Assembly (NCBI RefSeq): GCF_028476545.1
Contig: NW_026733077.1
Location: 248,001 to 312,000 of the forward strand
Source: Physella acuta
Lineage: Eukaryota > Mollusca > Gastropoda > Physidae
Direction: 5' to 3'
DNA: 64,000 nt
Shown here one piece after another: positions 47,438 to 60,881 of the stretch (position 1 is its first letter; each line of letters opens with the position of its first letter). The notes under the pieces were generated by a model that saw nothing but the letters and a program-made list of their open reading frames with translations, did no database searches and was not told the DNA's origin. The position numbers and the translations under genes were made by a program.

Positions 47438-47441
<4 letters not shown>
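45566..47441 (-). mobile_element. Ginger-like DNA transposon, copy 2 (shorter)
   Basis: Ends TGTTACGGTCAAAGCCCGAA at 45566 and the exact reverse complement at 47441. The same GGCCGGCCAAT palindromic subterminal blocks are present. It is inserted in (TA)n on both sides, like copy 1, and oriented on the minus strand. The 5' half of the integrase is missing compared with copy 1 (1876 versus 2188 bp). The remaining coding part is closely similar to copy 1. Confidence 0.8.
45923..46852 (-). pseudogene. C-terminal half of Ginger-like transposase, copy 2
   Basis: An open frame of 309 codons runs from the end of the integrase core (TWMQTNESAHWAESLKFIQF) through the PHD-like finger (FCIVCEKHCSAAHSCGSCG, CRLC) to the CxC-rich end (RCNCTNKCTLNRCKCKNN, CHKSSTC). 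In this copy finger and CxC region are in one frame, which shows that both belong to one protein. The catalytic D, D and E are absent, so it cannot work on its own. Confidence 0.7.

Positions 47442-47526
<85 letters not shown>
47442..47526. repeat. (TA)n array between two transposons
   Basis: A pure TA run that separates the Ginger-like end from the LTR element start. Confidence 0.95.
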
Positions 47527-47530
<4 letters not shown>

Positions 47531-47680
47531 ACGATCCCAGTGGATCTCTACCTGAGTTAACCCTATTAAAGGGGTAGGGGTGATGATAATTGTGTTGTTA
47601 GATTCTAATTACTGGTGACAGCCTTATTGACCTATGTGACCTTAGGGGAGACAGTATGGCGGGCGGATTGGAGGAAAATC

Positions 47681-49134
<1,454 letters not shown>

Positions 49135-50283
49135 GGAAAATCTAGGAAGTTATCAGTAGGGTCTGACCGTTTAATTAGGTACCACATAACTGTGGCGACG
49201 TACGAATTAGGTTAGGCTGGATGGAAGACAAAAGAAGGAGAGCGTTATTTAAGGAGGGGTAGACTGGGGACAGAGGGGATACACTCAAGAGTCAGGACTC
49301 GAGAAGACACGAGTTAGACACTCGGAGACGGACGGACTCGTCTAGGATAGCTAGGTCTAGAGGAGACAGACATGGGGCGTCTCTGTGAGCTAGTGGACAG
49401 CCAAGAGATGCCTGTACTGTAGTAGACTTAGGCTAGATAGACAGTTAGGGACAAGTAGGGTAGTCGTACTAAGAACTTTAGTTGTTTGTAGCTAGTTGTG
49501 TATATTTCTCTGATTGTTGTACTTCGGTGGCGGGTTAACTTTAAGTGTTGTAATTTGTGGAAATAAATGTAGATCACTGAAGTTGGCATTTATTTATTTT
49601 TATTTTTCTTCTTGTTTACGATTCCCTGACTAGTTCGAAAGGATTAGAGAAGGGAGTCGTAACAGAATTGGTGGCTAGCGTCCGGAATTGAATAGACAAC
49701 GAGGCCATAGTTGAATAGTTTCTTTTGATGCCATTTTCAGTTGGGGGCTCACGAGCTTGTGTTTTAGTTTAAAGTTTTAGAAGTAGTGACAGTAAAGTTG
49801 TTCACGGAATCAGGAGAGTTTTCCAAACATTGAGTAAGTAGCGAGCTTATCACCTTTGTGTTGACACTGATTTATTCATAAGAAGTTGTTCTTATTTTTG
49901 CTGATTCGGTATAGCTGGAGGGATTAATGCCCAGTATACTCGAATATTTTTGTGTGGTCCTGTGGAACTGGAGTGTTCGGGTTTATTCAGTACAGCTGGA
50001 GGGTCATTCCCAGGTACGTGAATAAATTCGTAATTTTTGTTTGGTTTGCTCAGTATAGCTGGAGGGTCAATTCCCAGTATACGTGAGTAAATCGTTTGTG
50101 ATCCAGTGTAGCTGGATATCTTAGTTTGGTTGGCCCAGTATAGCTGGTGTCTACCTGTTTTAAGTGTCAAAGGTGATAGCCTACTTGTAATGTTTAAGTT
50201 AAAGTTTTTGTTGTGAGCCACATTTTCTTAGTTAACCGCCACCATTTAGTTGAATAAGTTCCGTCGTTGTGAAGTTGTGAGTC

Positions 50284-51966
50284 ATGGACTTAATGAGTTT
50301 TATTGAGTGTCCAACTCTAGAAGTTTTAGACAGGTTTTGTCGCTTAGAGTTGTTGCGTCTAGTTGAGGAGCTAGGACTAGAGGTTGATGTCTCGGATAGA
50401 GATAGAGTTCTACGAGACAATATTGTTGTTGAGTTGGTAAATACAGGTAGATTAGAGGAGGAGTGTCTAGACTCGATAGAATATTATGAGATAGGACGTA
50501 TTAGAGTAGAAGAAATTGAGAGGAAGTTTCAAGTTAAGTTGTTAGAGATCGCGAGAGAAAAAGAGGATAAGTTGTTAGAGATCAGGAGGGATATATTTAT
50601 GTCAGAAGCTCGTAAAGAAATTGAGATTGAAAGCTTAGAGAAACTGAGCGGACATGAAGTTGTACGATTAGAGAGCAAGAGGGAACTAGATTTACTTAGG
50701 CTAGAGGTGGAGGCACAGCTTAGTGGGTTGTTTGACGTTCCAGAATATGTCTCTCCTCTGTCTCAGGCTACTGTTGTTGAGGATCGGTATAGGTGTGTAG
50801 ATAGTTTGTTGACTGTTAGAGTTGGTAGAGAGTTTTGTCAGTCTCAGACTAAGGCTGCCACTAGCTTAGGCTCAGTCCCTGAAGTCGACTCTAACCTAGC
50901 AGAACCAGCACAAACGTCGAAACGTGCTGACAGTTTACGAGTTGAAAGTTTTCTGCCGACAAGTACGGAAGGCAGTCAGCAAGTTATTGGTTTGGCTGAA
51001 ATCACGGCAACCACTCTGATGTTGACCAGTCATGAAAAGGGGCTGTCAATATCTTACCCAGTGGATACAACCACCGCTGATATCACGGCAACCACTCTGA
51101 TGTTGGCCAGTCATGAGAAGGGGCTGTCAATGTCAGAACAAGTGGATAGAACCACCGCTGAAATCACGGTAACCACCGAGAGAGTGAATACCCATGAGAA
51201 CAGGCTGTCCTCGTCTGAACCTGAACCAGTAACTGCACCTGATCAAGACCTTACTACTTGTGGTCTTGAAGGCGTCATGACCTTAACTGGAGGTCATGTG
51301 AATGGTGACCTACATCTTCAGTTAGATGAGTCAACGAATCTTCTGCCAGCATCGGTAACGGACGAAATCGTTACCCATTGTCTTGGAGGTGAGAATAACA
51401 CGGGCTGTCCTCCCATTGTCACAGCAGTGTTTAATTTCTCCCCGACTAAGTCCAGCAATCTGGAGGCCATGACCTCACCTGGAGGTCACGTGGATGGTGT
51501 TTTACATCCCGAATTCGAGGAGACGATGAATCTTTTGTCAGCGTCGATGACGAGCGAAGTCATTACCACTTGTTTTGGAGTTGAGCCTAACTCAGGCTTC
51601 CCTCCCCTTATCTCGGAGCTGATTTATTGTTCTTTGACCGACCCGGGGAAGACCGGTAATGTGACCTCAGCGGGTCACACTTCTCCCGTCAACCAAGAAT
51701 GTGTACATGTGAGCGCATACCACCTCACTTTCACAGAGACGGGGTGTGTAATCGATCCCTCTCTGTGTGACTCGGTGTTACGGATTAACATCCAGTCAAA
51801 ACATGGCATTAGTACAAGCAGTCCTGTGAAACCACGCCTTATGTGCGAGTTGTTGTTGTTGTGGACGGACAATAACTCTGTCACTAAAATTGTGCTGCGC
51901 CGTTATAAAGTTCGGCTTAAGTTTTATGTTTACGGACTCATGATGACCCACAAGACGGAAACATGA
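50284..51966 (+). CDS. Gag-type open frame of the LTR element
   Basis: It begins shortly after the 5' LTR region. Residues 1-170 are charged and helical (LDRFCRLELLRLVEELGLEV, then Glu/Arg-rich coiled coil), as in the N-terminal part of gypsy-type gag proteins of molluscs. Residues about 235-305 hold three related units (ITATTLMLTSHEKGLS type). Residues about 315-455 hold two related units around LTGGHVNGDLHLQLDE and SPGGHVDGVLHPEFEE. No zinc knuckle or protease motif is seen. The unusual C-terminal part has no function I can assign. Confidence 0.65.
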   Translation: MDLMSFIECPTLEVLDRFCRLELLRLVEELGLEVDVSDRDRVLRDNIVVELVNTGRLEEECLDSIEYYEIGRIRVEEIERKFQVKLLEIAREKEDKLLEIRRDIFMSEARKEIEIESLEKLSGHEVVRLESKRELDLLRLEVEAQLSGLFDVPEYVSPLSQATVVEDRYRCVDSLLTVRVGREFCQSQTKAATSLGSVPEVDSNLAEPAQTSKRADSLRVESFLPTSTEGSQQVIGLAEITATTLMLTSHEKGLSISYPVDTTTADITATTLMLASHEKGLSMSEQVDRTTAEITVTTERVNTHENRLSSSEPEPVTAPDQDLTTCGLEGVMTLTGGHVNGDLHLQLDESTNLLPASVTDEIVTHCLGGENNTGCPPIVTAVFNFSPTKSSNLEAMTSPGGHVDGVLHPEFEETMNLLSASMTSEVITTCFGVEPNSGFPPLISELIYCSLTDPGKTGNVTSAGHTSPVNQECVHVSAYHLTFTETGCVIDPSLCDSVLRINIQSKHGISTSSPVKPRLMCELLLLWTDNNSVTKIVLRRYKVRLKFYVYGLMMTHKTET

Positions 51967-52522
51967 TGTGTACCTTTGAGTTTTAAGCCTGTTATAGAAC
52001 TGTTTCCTATATTGACTGTTTCATGTTTCCCCAAGTCACAAGTGTTCTGATTAAAATGAACTGTTTCCAGGCTTGCAGAGTATACCCTTTTACAGATGTC
52101 TTTTGTTTTTAAAAAAAAAAAATGTGTTTATGATTTATGGTATGGGGATGTATCTGTAACAGGTTTTTTGTGTTTAATGCTTTGACACAATTTGTTGACT
52201 GTTGACGTAAATATCGTATAAAGAAGACTGTTGGTTTCATCTTGAAGATTATTTACGACAGTGACATATTTGGGGCTTATTTGATGTTTTCTTTACTTTA
52301 ATGTCAATGTTTGATGTCATCAATGTGGGATTTTTAGTCAAACGTGTTATTGTGACTAAACCATTGATGTTACTTATCCCTTAATAATGACGTTGTTGGA
52401 TTGATTTAGTCCTGACTTGGTACGTTCTGTGACTTTTTGGAAATGTGTGAGATTTGGGTGGTGGTCTAGATTTTGTTCAATTAATTCACCAAGTGGCGTA
52501 TTAATTTCTTGAAGGGTGGAGG

Positions 52523-53198
52523 TGTTACGATCCCAGTGGATCTCTACCTGAGTTAACCCTATTAAAGGGGTTGGGGTGATGATAATTGTGTTGTTAGATT
52601 CTAATTACTGGTGACAGCCTTATTGACCTATGTGACCTTAGGGGAGACAGTATGGCGGGCGGATTGGAGGAAAATCTAGGAATTTATCAGTAGGGTATGA
52701 CCGTTTAATTAGGTACCACAGAACTGTGGCGACGTCCGAATTAGGTTAGGCTGGATGGAAGACAAAAGAAGGAGAGCGTTATTTAAGGAGGGGTAGACTG
52801 GGGACAGAGGGGATACACTCAAGAGTCAGGACTAGAGAAGACACGAGTGAGACACTCGGAGACGGACGGACTCGTCTAGGATAGCTAGGTCTAGAGGAGA
52901 CAGACATGGGGCGTCTCTGTGAGCTAGTGGACAGCCAAGAGATGCCTGTACTGTAGTAGACTTAGGCTAGATAGACAGTTAGGGACAAGTAGGGTAGTCG
53001 TACTAAGAACTTTAGTTGTTTGTAGCTAGTTGTGTATATTTCTCTGATTGTTGTACTTCGGTGGCGGGTTAACTTTAAGTGTTGTAATTTGTGGAAATAA
53101 ATGTAGATCACTGAAGTTGGCGTTTATTTATTTTTCTTTTTCTTCTTGTTTACGATTCCCTGACTAGTTCGAAAGGATTAGAGAAGGGAGTCGTAACA
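52523..53198 (+). repeat. 3' LTR
   Basis: 676 bp, uninterrupted, TGTTACGATCCCAGTGGATC to GAGTCGTAACA. Serves as the empty-site reference for the insertion in the 5' LTR. Confidence 0.9.

Positions 53199-53254
<56 letters not shown>
53199..53254. repeat. (TA)n array right of the LTR element
   Basis: gaa then a TA run; the continuation of the tract seen at 47442-47526, split by the LTR element. Confidence 0.9.
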
Positions 53255-53258
<4 letters not shown>

Positions 53259-53426
53259 TTATTAATTTATAATAGTGTTTTGTATTAGTGTTTATTTCAA
53301 TCATAAATACATACCTATTAAAGGCTAAATTAGCTTTTTTGTCTATTTATTCAAATTATTAATATTAAACTTGTGATTGTTAAAACAATATTCATTTAAA
53401 TAATGAACGTCTAAGATTCCACATAC

Positions 53427-53439
53427 CTGTTCCGATTGT
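53427..53439 (-). CDS. Possible 13-nt microexon of the lectin receptor
   Basis: On the minus strand, a pyrimidine-rich tract and atag acceptor, then ACAATCGGAACAG, then donor GTATGT. Read from phase 0 it ends in phase 1, which is what exon 45278 requires (TIGT, then A). It would place the 5' end of the receptor gene upstream of the LTR element. The signal is short and could be chance. Confidence 0.2.
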
Positions 53440-55479
53440 CTATAGAAAAAGTATCAGTTCATTATTGTGTTATTTATTCTATTTAAAAAAATATGAAAAC
53501 ATCTACAACAATCAGAACACCATTTATATTCTCACTTAAATAGTTATTTTTCTCACTTAACACTCGACGTTCTCGTGATCTAAAAGTCAGATACAAAGCC
53601 CCTTCCTGCACCCATGTTTTGGCCACCAAAACGCTTTTTTATTTGAACATCCAAAAATGATTCTATGCTGTGTTTATTTTATGGTTAGATCATACATCAC
53701 TTCTATATGGATAATTTGTAAAAAACAAATTATGGGATATTGCTTTTGTAGGTATGTTGCCATGCGGCAACATGGTGCGTATAAGGTAAAAATTTCAGTA
53801 GTTGCCAAATGGCAACAAACTAACAAATTTTAGTATAAACAAAGAAAAACAAGCTCTAGAGCAGGATAAACTAAAGATTTATTAAACATATCAATAATAT
53901 ATGTATTTCAACACATATTGGTAATTTTCACATACTGCTAAAACACATAAAAATGTATTTATTTATATATGAAACTCATAAGAAAGAGATAAACTTCCAA
54001 AACTTGTGTTGGATGCTTGGTATTGAAATCAATGATCACATTATTTAATTGCATTATAATCCTAACCCTTATTTTGCATCTAACACAATAAGTACCATTA
54101 TTTATCTGTTTAGGTAAATTTGGAAAGTATTATGAGTAACTTAGTAAAACATATCTTTATTTTTTATCACATGAGAATATTGTAGCTAAAATAACTTGCT
54201 ATTGCAGTTTTCCTAATGGGATTGACACAAGTGTGTATTTCTTGAACTTACTTGTTGTAGTAAGTTTCTGGTAGCTAAGAGATTTATAAAAAAAAACAAC
54301 TTATACAAGCACATAAATTGTCCAGTGATAGTTTTTCTTTTAGCTGCACTGCATGGTACAATACACTTTTTACCCCTTTACATTATTGTGATTACTAAAG
54401 TATCTACCAGATAATAAGCATGTATTCTAGCTGCTGGAATATTTACAAATATTTACAACACTAACATACATTATGATGGCTAACAAAAATGTTCCTAGCA
54501 CTTTTTAATACTTTTTTTTACAAAACTGAATTTCAAAATTTAATTATTTACACAATTCCCATACAACTATCACTATACAACAAGATATCCAATTATATTA
54601 TTATATTAGTGTCTTTTATATCCTCATAATTGTCCACAACTTGTAGATTTCATTTTTGGTCCTACAATGGTGTGGTTTCAGACACTTTATTTCTGCTGTG
54701 GCATAATCTGTCTCTTCTGAGAGAACTTGTGCCGTGTTTCATATTTCTTCACCTGAATAACACAAATAAAAATATCAAGTTACCCACCAATTAACCCTGT
54801 AGGCTACTGGAATAAAACTTACTGTGTCAATAGTACACAAACATTTGTTTTCCTATAAGAAAAGGTTAACATTTCTAACAATAATTAGTCAAACAAATAT
54901 GCTTGTGTCGTCAATAACATTTCTGCGCTAAATAAACCCTAAGTTATAATTAATTATATTGGTAATTCAGGCTAGATATCTTGATATGCAGTGTGCCCAA
55001 TCAATACATACATTATCAACAAATAGTGTCATTGATTACTATCTTGTAAACATTTTTTTATTATTACAGAGCTCCTACATCTATTTGTAAGTAACCGTCA
55101 TGATTTTGAAATGTATCTGAAGTGTTTTCTGTTCATCTGTTTGGTGATGCTTTTAACTTTTCTTATCTAGAATCCATTTGTATCAGTAACTAGCAGCTTC
55201 TGAAAAAAATAATGAAAAAATTAAAAACTAAATCATATAGGCTAGGATTATATTATACATTGTATTAGCCGATAGTCAAATATATTGTAAAGTTTATATA
55301 AGTAATACTAATACTTTTCTCAATCAGTAGTGTTCTTGACTAAATAATATATTGCATTTGCCAATAAAAGTTTATATATATATATATTTATAGTGATATA
55401 TGTGCTAAAATAGTTAGATCTATTTATTTAGTAGTTATAATAATACTAGTAAATAGGCCTATTATTAGTAGGCGGATAA
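53440..55479. other. AT-rich gene-free stretch
   Basis: No gene is firmly seen. Short palindromes tgttgccatgcggcaacat (53755-53775) and gttgccaaatggcaac (53799-53814) stand out. One exon-like piece on the minus strand is listed separately. Confidence 0.4.
54687..54752 (-). CDS. Possible last exon of an unknown minus-strand gene
   Basis: After an acceptor (tttgtgttattcag) a 66-nt frame reads VKKYETRHKFSQKRQIMPQQ, then K and TAA. The basic, non-repetitive peptide looks protein-like, but I do not recognise it and find no partner exon upstream. Confidence 0.25.
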   Translation of the reverse strand: MKKYETRHKFSQKRQIMPQQK

Positions 55480-57101
55480 ATTTAGTAAATGTTTACCCGC
55501 TTGTCTCGGGAGAGGGCCATCCCCAGACACGACCACATACACATCTTACATTTATAAAATCAAAGATAAGTTGGCTACAACGATGACGGCAGGAAGAAAT
55601 GACTGGCATACTAACTAGCGCTTTTAAAATAGATAAACACATACGTATTTTAGCAGCATTTACGTCAAATCGAAGCAGCCTTATGATACAGATTCGTCGA
55701 TTTTACAAGAATTACTGAAATGCAAAAGATCCACAACGTCTATAGTCGCTAGGATTATAAATGGTTAAAATAATATTACATAAACATTAATGAAATTAAA
55801 ATTAAAACATTCCTATACATTACGCATAATCATTATCAAGAATGGGTATAGTTTCTACATTGGGAAATATACAATTTGTTTTAATTTATTTCATCGTAAA
55901 GACGCCAACAGCTGAATCTCTGTTACAGCTAGTCCCCGAATGCCAATTCAGAATCGCTCAGCGCGTGTACTATACTGATAAAAGAAGTATCCATCTGAAC
56001 ATTTCAAGATAAAGCAGTGAAGAACAAGACAAGGAAGTTTAAAATAAGCTATCACGTTTAGTTGTATAAACAAACTTCGTTGTCCGTTAGTGCTACGCCG
56101 TACGAAGCAAGTCTATCCCCATCCCCAAAACAAGATACTTGAACAATTTAATTCACCACCCCCCTTTTCCCACAATAGATATAAAAATAATATTCCTAAA
56201 GAATAGACTTATCAAGTTTCCGCCCCCAACTCCTAAAAAGTATTGTGCCTCCCCCCCCCCCCCCCCCCCACCTCCCCCAAATATTCAAAAGAGACCAATG
56301 GAATCGTGTCAGAAAGAAATTCTACGTTAAGTGGGTTTTATATTCTTTTACATTTTAAGACCTAAAGCCTTTTGAATACTTGTGCCATGTTTGGCACATA
56401 AAGGTAAGTACTAAAAACAAAAAGGTGTAGAAAACAATTTTGGTTTTCATTAAAACCTGAAAAAAAACATCCTACATTTTTATATAGCTGGTACTTTTAA
56501 AGACTATGTTTTTTTTTTGTTTATTTATGCATTTATGTATGTTTTTGAAAGATCTACTGGTCAGTATTCTACAATGTCTGAAAAATTGTACCCTTTTTAG
56601 TATGCAAAAGTTTCAAATCATGCTTATTATTTACCATAAACTTTTTTACAATGAAAGTCATCACACTTTCCGCGTGGCTAAAGTTTTAGTTTTGCAAGAA
56701 GAAAAATTGCTGGAAATAATGTGGGCATTGTTTCATAATTTCAGAAGTAGTATACTTATCGGTCGTAAAAAACTGCGAACTGAGAAAAACAATAAGTAGG
56801 TCACGAAGATATCATTTTGTGTATATTGTAAAGCCCATTGCCGGCTTTGGGTGTTTCTGAGATTATGGAAAAATACTCCAAATATACAAGAAATCCGGCT
56901 TTTTAATGAAGCCAAATACAATATGATGACTGATATACATCTTTCCGTTGTGAGCTTGTAAGTTTGGGGGGGGGAATTATTTAGGTGTGTATCCTTATAA
57001 AATGGCGCCAACACTCTCACACATATCTGTCCAGATTTCCCTTCTCACATTCCCCTTTTCAACATGAAACGGCGCCGAACATCATGTTTCACTGTCCACG
57101 C

Positions 57102-57135
<34 letters not shown>

Positions 57136-57760
57136 CCCAACGCACGACCACACGCTCCAGGTTTAAAAACGAAGACAATGTGGCTATAACAAGGACGGAC
57201 AGAAGTAAGGACTAATATACTACCAGGCCACTTATAGTATAGATAAACACATGCGTATGTAGAAGCAGTAATATATAAAGTCGTCGCTTGTTAAAAAAAA
57301 ATGAGAGAAATGTAATTTAATTGCAAGGTCCATAGTCGCAACAATTATATATGGTTACAATAATATTATATACAAATTAATGTCTAATTTAAAAAAAAAT
57401 ATTCCTACATTACGCATCATCATAATTGGGGAAGGGGGTAATTTTTTTTTATTTCGGCACCGAGACATATTTAATTTCTTCTAATTTATTTCATCGTAAA
57501 AGACGGCAAACAAATGACAACTCTGTTAGACTTCTTATCTCCAGAGGCCTAAGCATACAAACCCTGGTCGAATACTTACATTGTTAACACAAGGATCTAT
57601 CTGGACACTTTAAGATAAGTGGAGAGCGAGAAAAGGAAGTTTAATTGAAACTATAACGTTTTATTAGCAAAAACAAAAGTCGTTCTCCCCTAGGGTTTAT
57701 CTCAGCCATCTTTTATGAGGAGGGGGTTGGAAGTGGTCAGATCCCATACAAAGCAAGTCT
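55480..57760. repeat. Diverged direct duplication of about 0.65 kb
   Basis: Unit 1 (about 55520-56150) and unit 2 (about 57130-57760) share, in order: cacgaccaca, gataaacacatacgta / gataaacacatgcgta, attataaatggtta / attatatatggtta, attcctacattacgcat-like words, atttatttcatcgtaaa, ggaagttta, acgtttta and caaagcaagtct. By eye similarity is about 70%. Between them, a C run (56251-56268) and a GA run (57107-57132). No coding frame is shared. Confidence 0.65.
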
Positions 57761-60700
57761 AAATCTCTAGAACAAACGACAAAATAAACAGAACCAGTTT
57801 CTACTTCCGTCACTCTCCTTCATCACCCCCCCCCCCCCCAACCCTTGTGAACGAAATACAAAAAACAAACAGTATAATATTATCCAGAACATTTCGACTT
57901 TCACAAGATTTCGTACCCACTTCAGAAAATTTAAATGATACACTCCCTGGAAATTTTTAAAAGATTCCCACTTTTTAGAAAAATTAGCAATGTCTAAAAG
58001 CAACACTAAGCGGTTTTTATCAATGTTCATCTAGTTACTAGTTAAAGGCTTGTTTGATTTACTTGTTCATAAATTGTTAGCAGGGTTTGCGTTAAAGTTT
58101 ATACATATTTTAAATTCAGCAATATGTTAAATTAAAGATTTGTCCTTTAATTTTTTAAAAAGCATTATTGCATCTACTTATATATGCGTGTACGAAGCCA
58201 AACGAATGAAGCCGAAATCAACTTTGAACTTGGTCAGAGTTCAAGGCTTCGATTGTAAATAAAGATTGCTGTCCAATGTGTCACTTTTTGTCACTTGCAA
58301 TGTTTAATGCTTTAGAATGCATAATTAGCTATCAGCTATAGCTTTAATGATTTGATAGTTCGTTGTTTCATACAAATGATCAAATTCGCGAAAACAAGCG
58401 ATAAATACTTAAGCCATCTGTTTGTTAAGTTTGAGAAAATCGATTCTAGATTTAATATCTAGGCGTATAAAACACAAGACTTTTTTGAGTTTTAATCCAT
58501 TATTAGCTTTGAGCTTTAATGATATTACTTTTTGTTAATTATATTAGGTAACAGTGGAATAGGTTAAATTAGAATCTAATTTAATTAAAACAATATTTTA
58601 CTTTATGGTTACGGAGAGTATGCTAAGTAGTATAAATTATTTTCATCCATAGTATAATAAAGCCACTAGCTAATATCATAGCGCATTAGCTAATTAATCT
58701 GGTTGCATAAGTACGTAACCTAAGCAATCATTGCCAATTTTTTTGTTTTGTTTTAATGCTAACACCCAGAAATGGACAAAAGAAATTCTCAGAGCACTCG
58801 AATGGCGCTTAATCATAGCTATTTTTGACGCTTGGTTTAATAATTTATTTAATCCTAGAAAACAAGTTTTGGACTAGAATGAAATCGCCTCATTATTATT
58901 ATTCCGATTAGTGAATCATTGGTTTTGTTACGAAAGTTTGCTTCCCAATCAAAATAGTACAAATGGGGTGCGCTGAATGAATATCCACACTAATTCGAAG
59001 CATACACTAGGAACATGCTACCGCCACCCGCGAGCAGCTCAGGGCGGGCCCGCTGCTTGATATTACACTAAAGCTTTTTTTTGTTTTTCAGTAACTTAAA
59101 TGTTTTAATCCAATAAAGCTACATGACTAAAAACAATTGCACACTTACTCAGCACAAAATCTTTACATATAATAGCGAGCTAGATAGTACTCATAGAATA
59201 AATTGTGATTAAAATTACAAGTTTCAGAGAAATTGGCCGGTTAAAATTGTTCAAAATTTCTATCGATGACGTACAAAGTAAGACAGACACACTCAGCATT
59301 TTAAATAAATATTGTAATAAATTAAGCCAATGTCCAGAGATAGTTGTTATTTTCGATAAACAAATTATTTTGTAAAATTGAAAATTAAAGTTACCATCTT
59401 GTACTTGACTAACAATGTAAGTAGAGTTTATCGGCTTTGTAATCTCGACATAATAAATGATAGTTAAGTCAATTGTATGATCAGCTATATTTACTATCCG
59501 TAATGTTCTTCAAGAACTAAATGTACCTTTATATTAGTTTAAATTATGTTTGTACATTACTTTTGACGTGATTTCATTATTTCTATGAATGATATCAATG
59601 GCCACTAATTCACATCTTAACACTGTAGACCTTGATCAGATTGATGCTAGTGTAATAGTATCAATATTCCTTGTCTGTAAAAGATCACCACACGTGTCTA
59701 GAATGAAAAAGACCATATTACTAAACATAAAGTACCTTCGTCAGACCTGATGGCCACTGGTGAAAGTGCAGAGTTCACCTATACCTGCGACTTTGGCGTA
59801 TGAAGAGATTGTGTGGTAACGGTCATCTATTTATGACGTCCACAATAATCTGGAAATTTAGACCATTCCCCTCTCTCCCTCCCCCCCTTCCCCGACATCA
59901 TGCCTCAACCATTGAAAAACTCCCTCCCCCCCCCCCCCCCCAGCAATGTCAATGTCCATAGAATTTAGTAGAACTCTCAAAACGTTCTGCAAAATTTCCA
60001 ATTCATTAACACGTAATGTGTACCTTGCTATATTATTAATTGATAATGCATTATAGGGTTTAGATATTTTCTTTAACATCTATTACTATTCCTAGAAAGT
60101 GTTGGAAAAAAAATAAGTAGACTATATTTAACGCGCGATCTGCCGATTTAGCTGCTGTTTTATGTGCAATTTTTTAATGTAAGTATTTGATGTTACATTC
60201 AACTTGTGAATGTCCACATTGAACCAACCCCCCCCCCCCCACTCCCCCACTCCCCCTCCCCAAATTATAAAAAAAATGGAACACACTATTCAGAGTACAA
60301 ATCAAGTCCTGAATCTAAACCTCTGACCGAAATATTTAAAAAATGTTTCTATTATGTTCATGCAAACAAATAAATTCTTGACATCCATGGCGCTGATGAA
60401 GTAGAGTGCATCTGATCCTCTGACCAAAAGTTCTAAAAATATTTTGATACCAATTAAAATTTTTATATATGCGCTATGTGTTTCAACAAACCCAATTGAA
60501 GCAATACAACCGATTAAATCTTTCGGAGAAATTTAAGAGTCTAAAAATAAAATGGTGACAGATTTTGGTTAATGCGTTATTAAAAGAAACGAGAATTTAC
60601 GGTATTTCTAAATTTTGCGAGTAATCTTAATAAAGTAAACCTATTTATAAAGCTGCTACATACAGTAAAACAAAACAGGGCATTGTATTTTTTTTTACTT

Positions 60701-60824
60701 CCTTGTCTTACTTGCAGCTGCGCACGCATTTCAGATGTCAACGGCTAGACAACTTCAATCAAGCTTCGACTGAAGGGTTCTCACAGTCGTCTTGCTTGCT
60801 CACCACGATGCAGATGTGTTGAAA
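57761..60824. other. Gene-free stretch with C runs and a SINE fragment
   Basis: C-rich runs at 57825-57840, 59875-59941 and 60226-60262. A minus-strand SINE piece lies at about 59735-59825 (reverse complement: cacacaatctcttcatacgc, caaag, ctttcaccagtggccatcag). Otherwise AT-rich with nothing recognised. Confidence 0.45.
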
Positions 60825-60881
60825 ATGGAAGACAAGTTTATCACGACGTTGTTTTTAACATTATTTTGGAGTTCTTTGTTG
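60825..60881 (+). CDS. First coding exon with signal peptide, gene continues off-window
   Basis: ATG at 60825 opens MEDKFITTLFLTLFWSSLL, a classic short signal peptide (charged start, hydrophobic core), and the exon ends at a strong donor GTGAGT. A tiny upstream frame, MQMC (60808-60822), stops two bases before the main ATG. No downstream exon was found to 64000. The product is secreted or membrane-bound; its identity is unknown. Confidence 0.6.
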
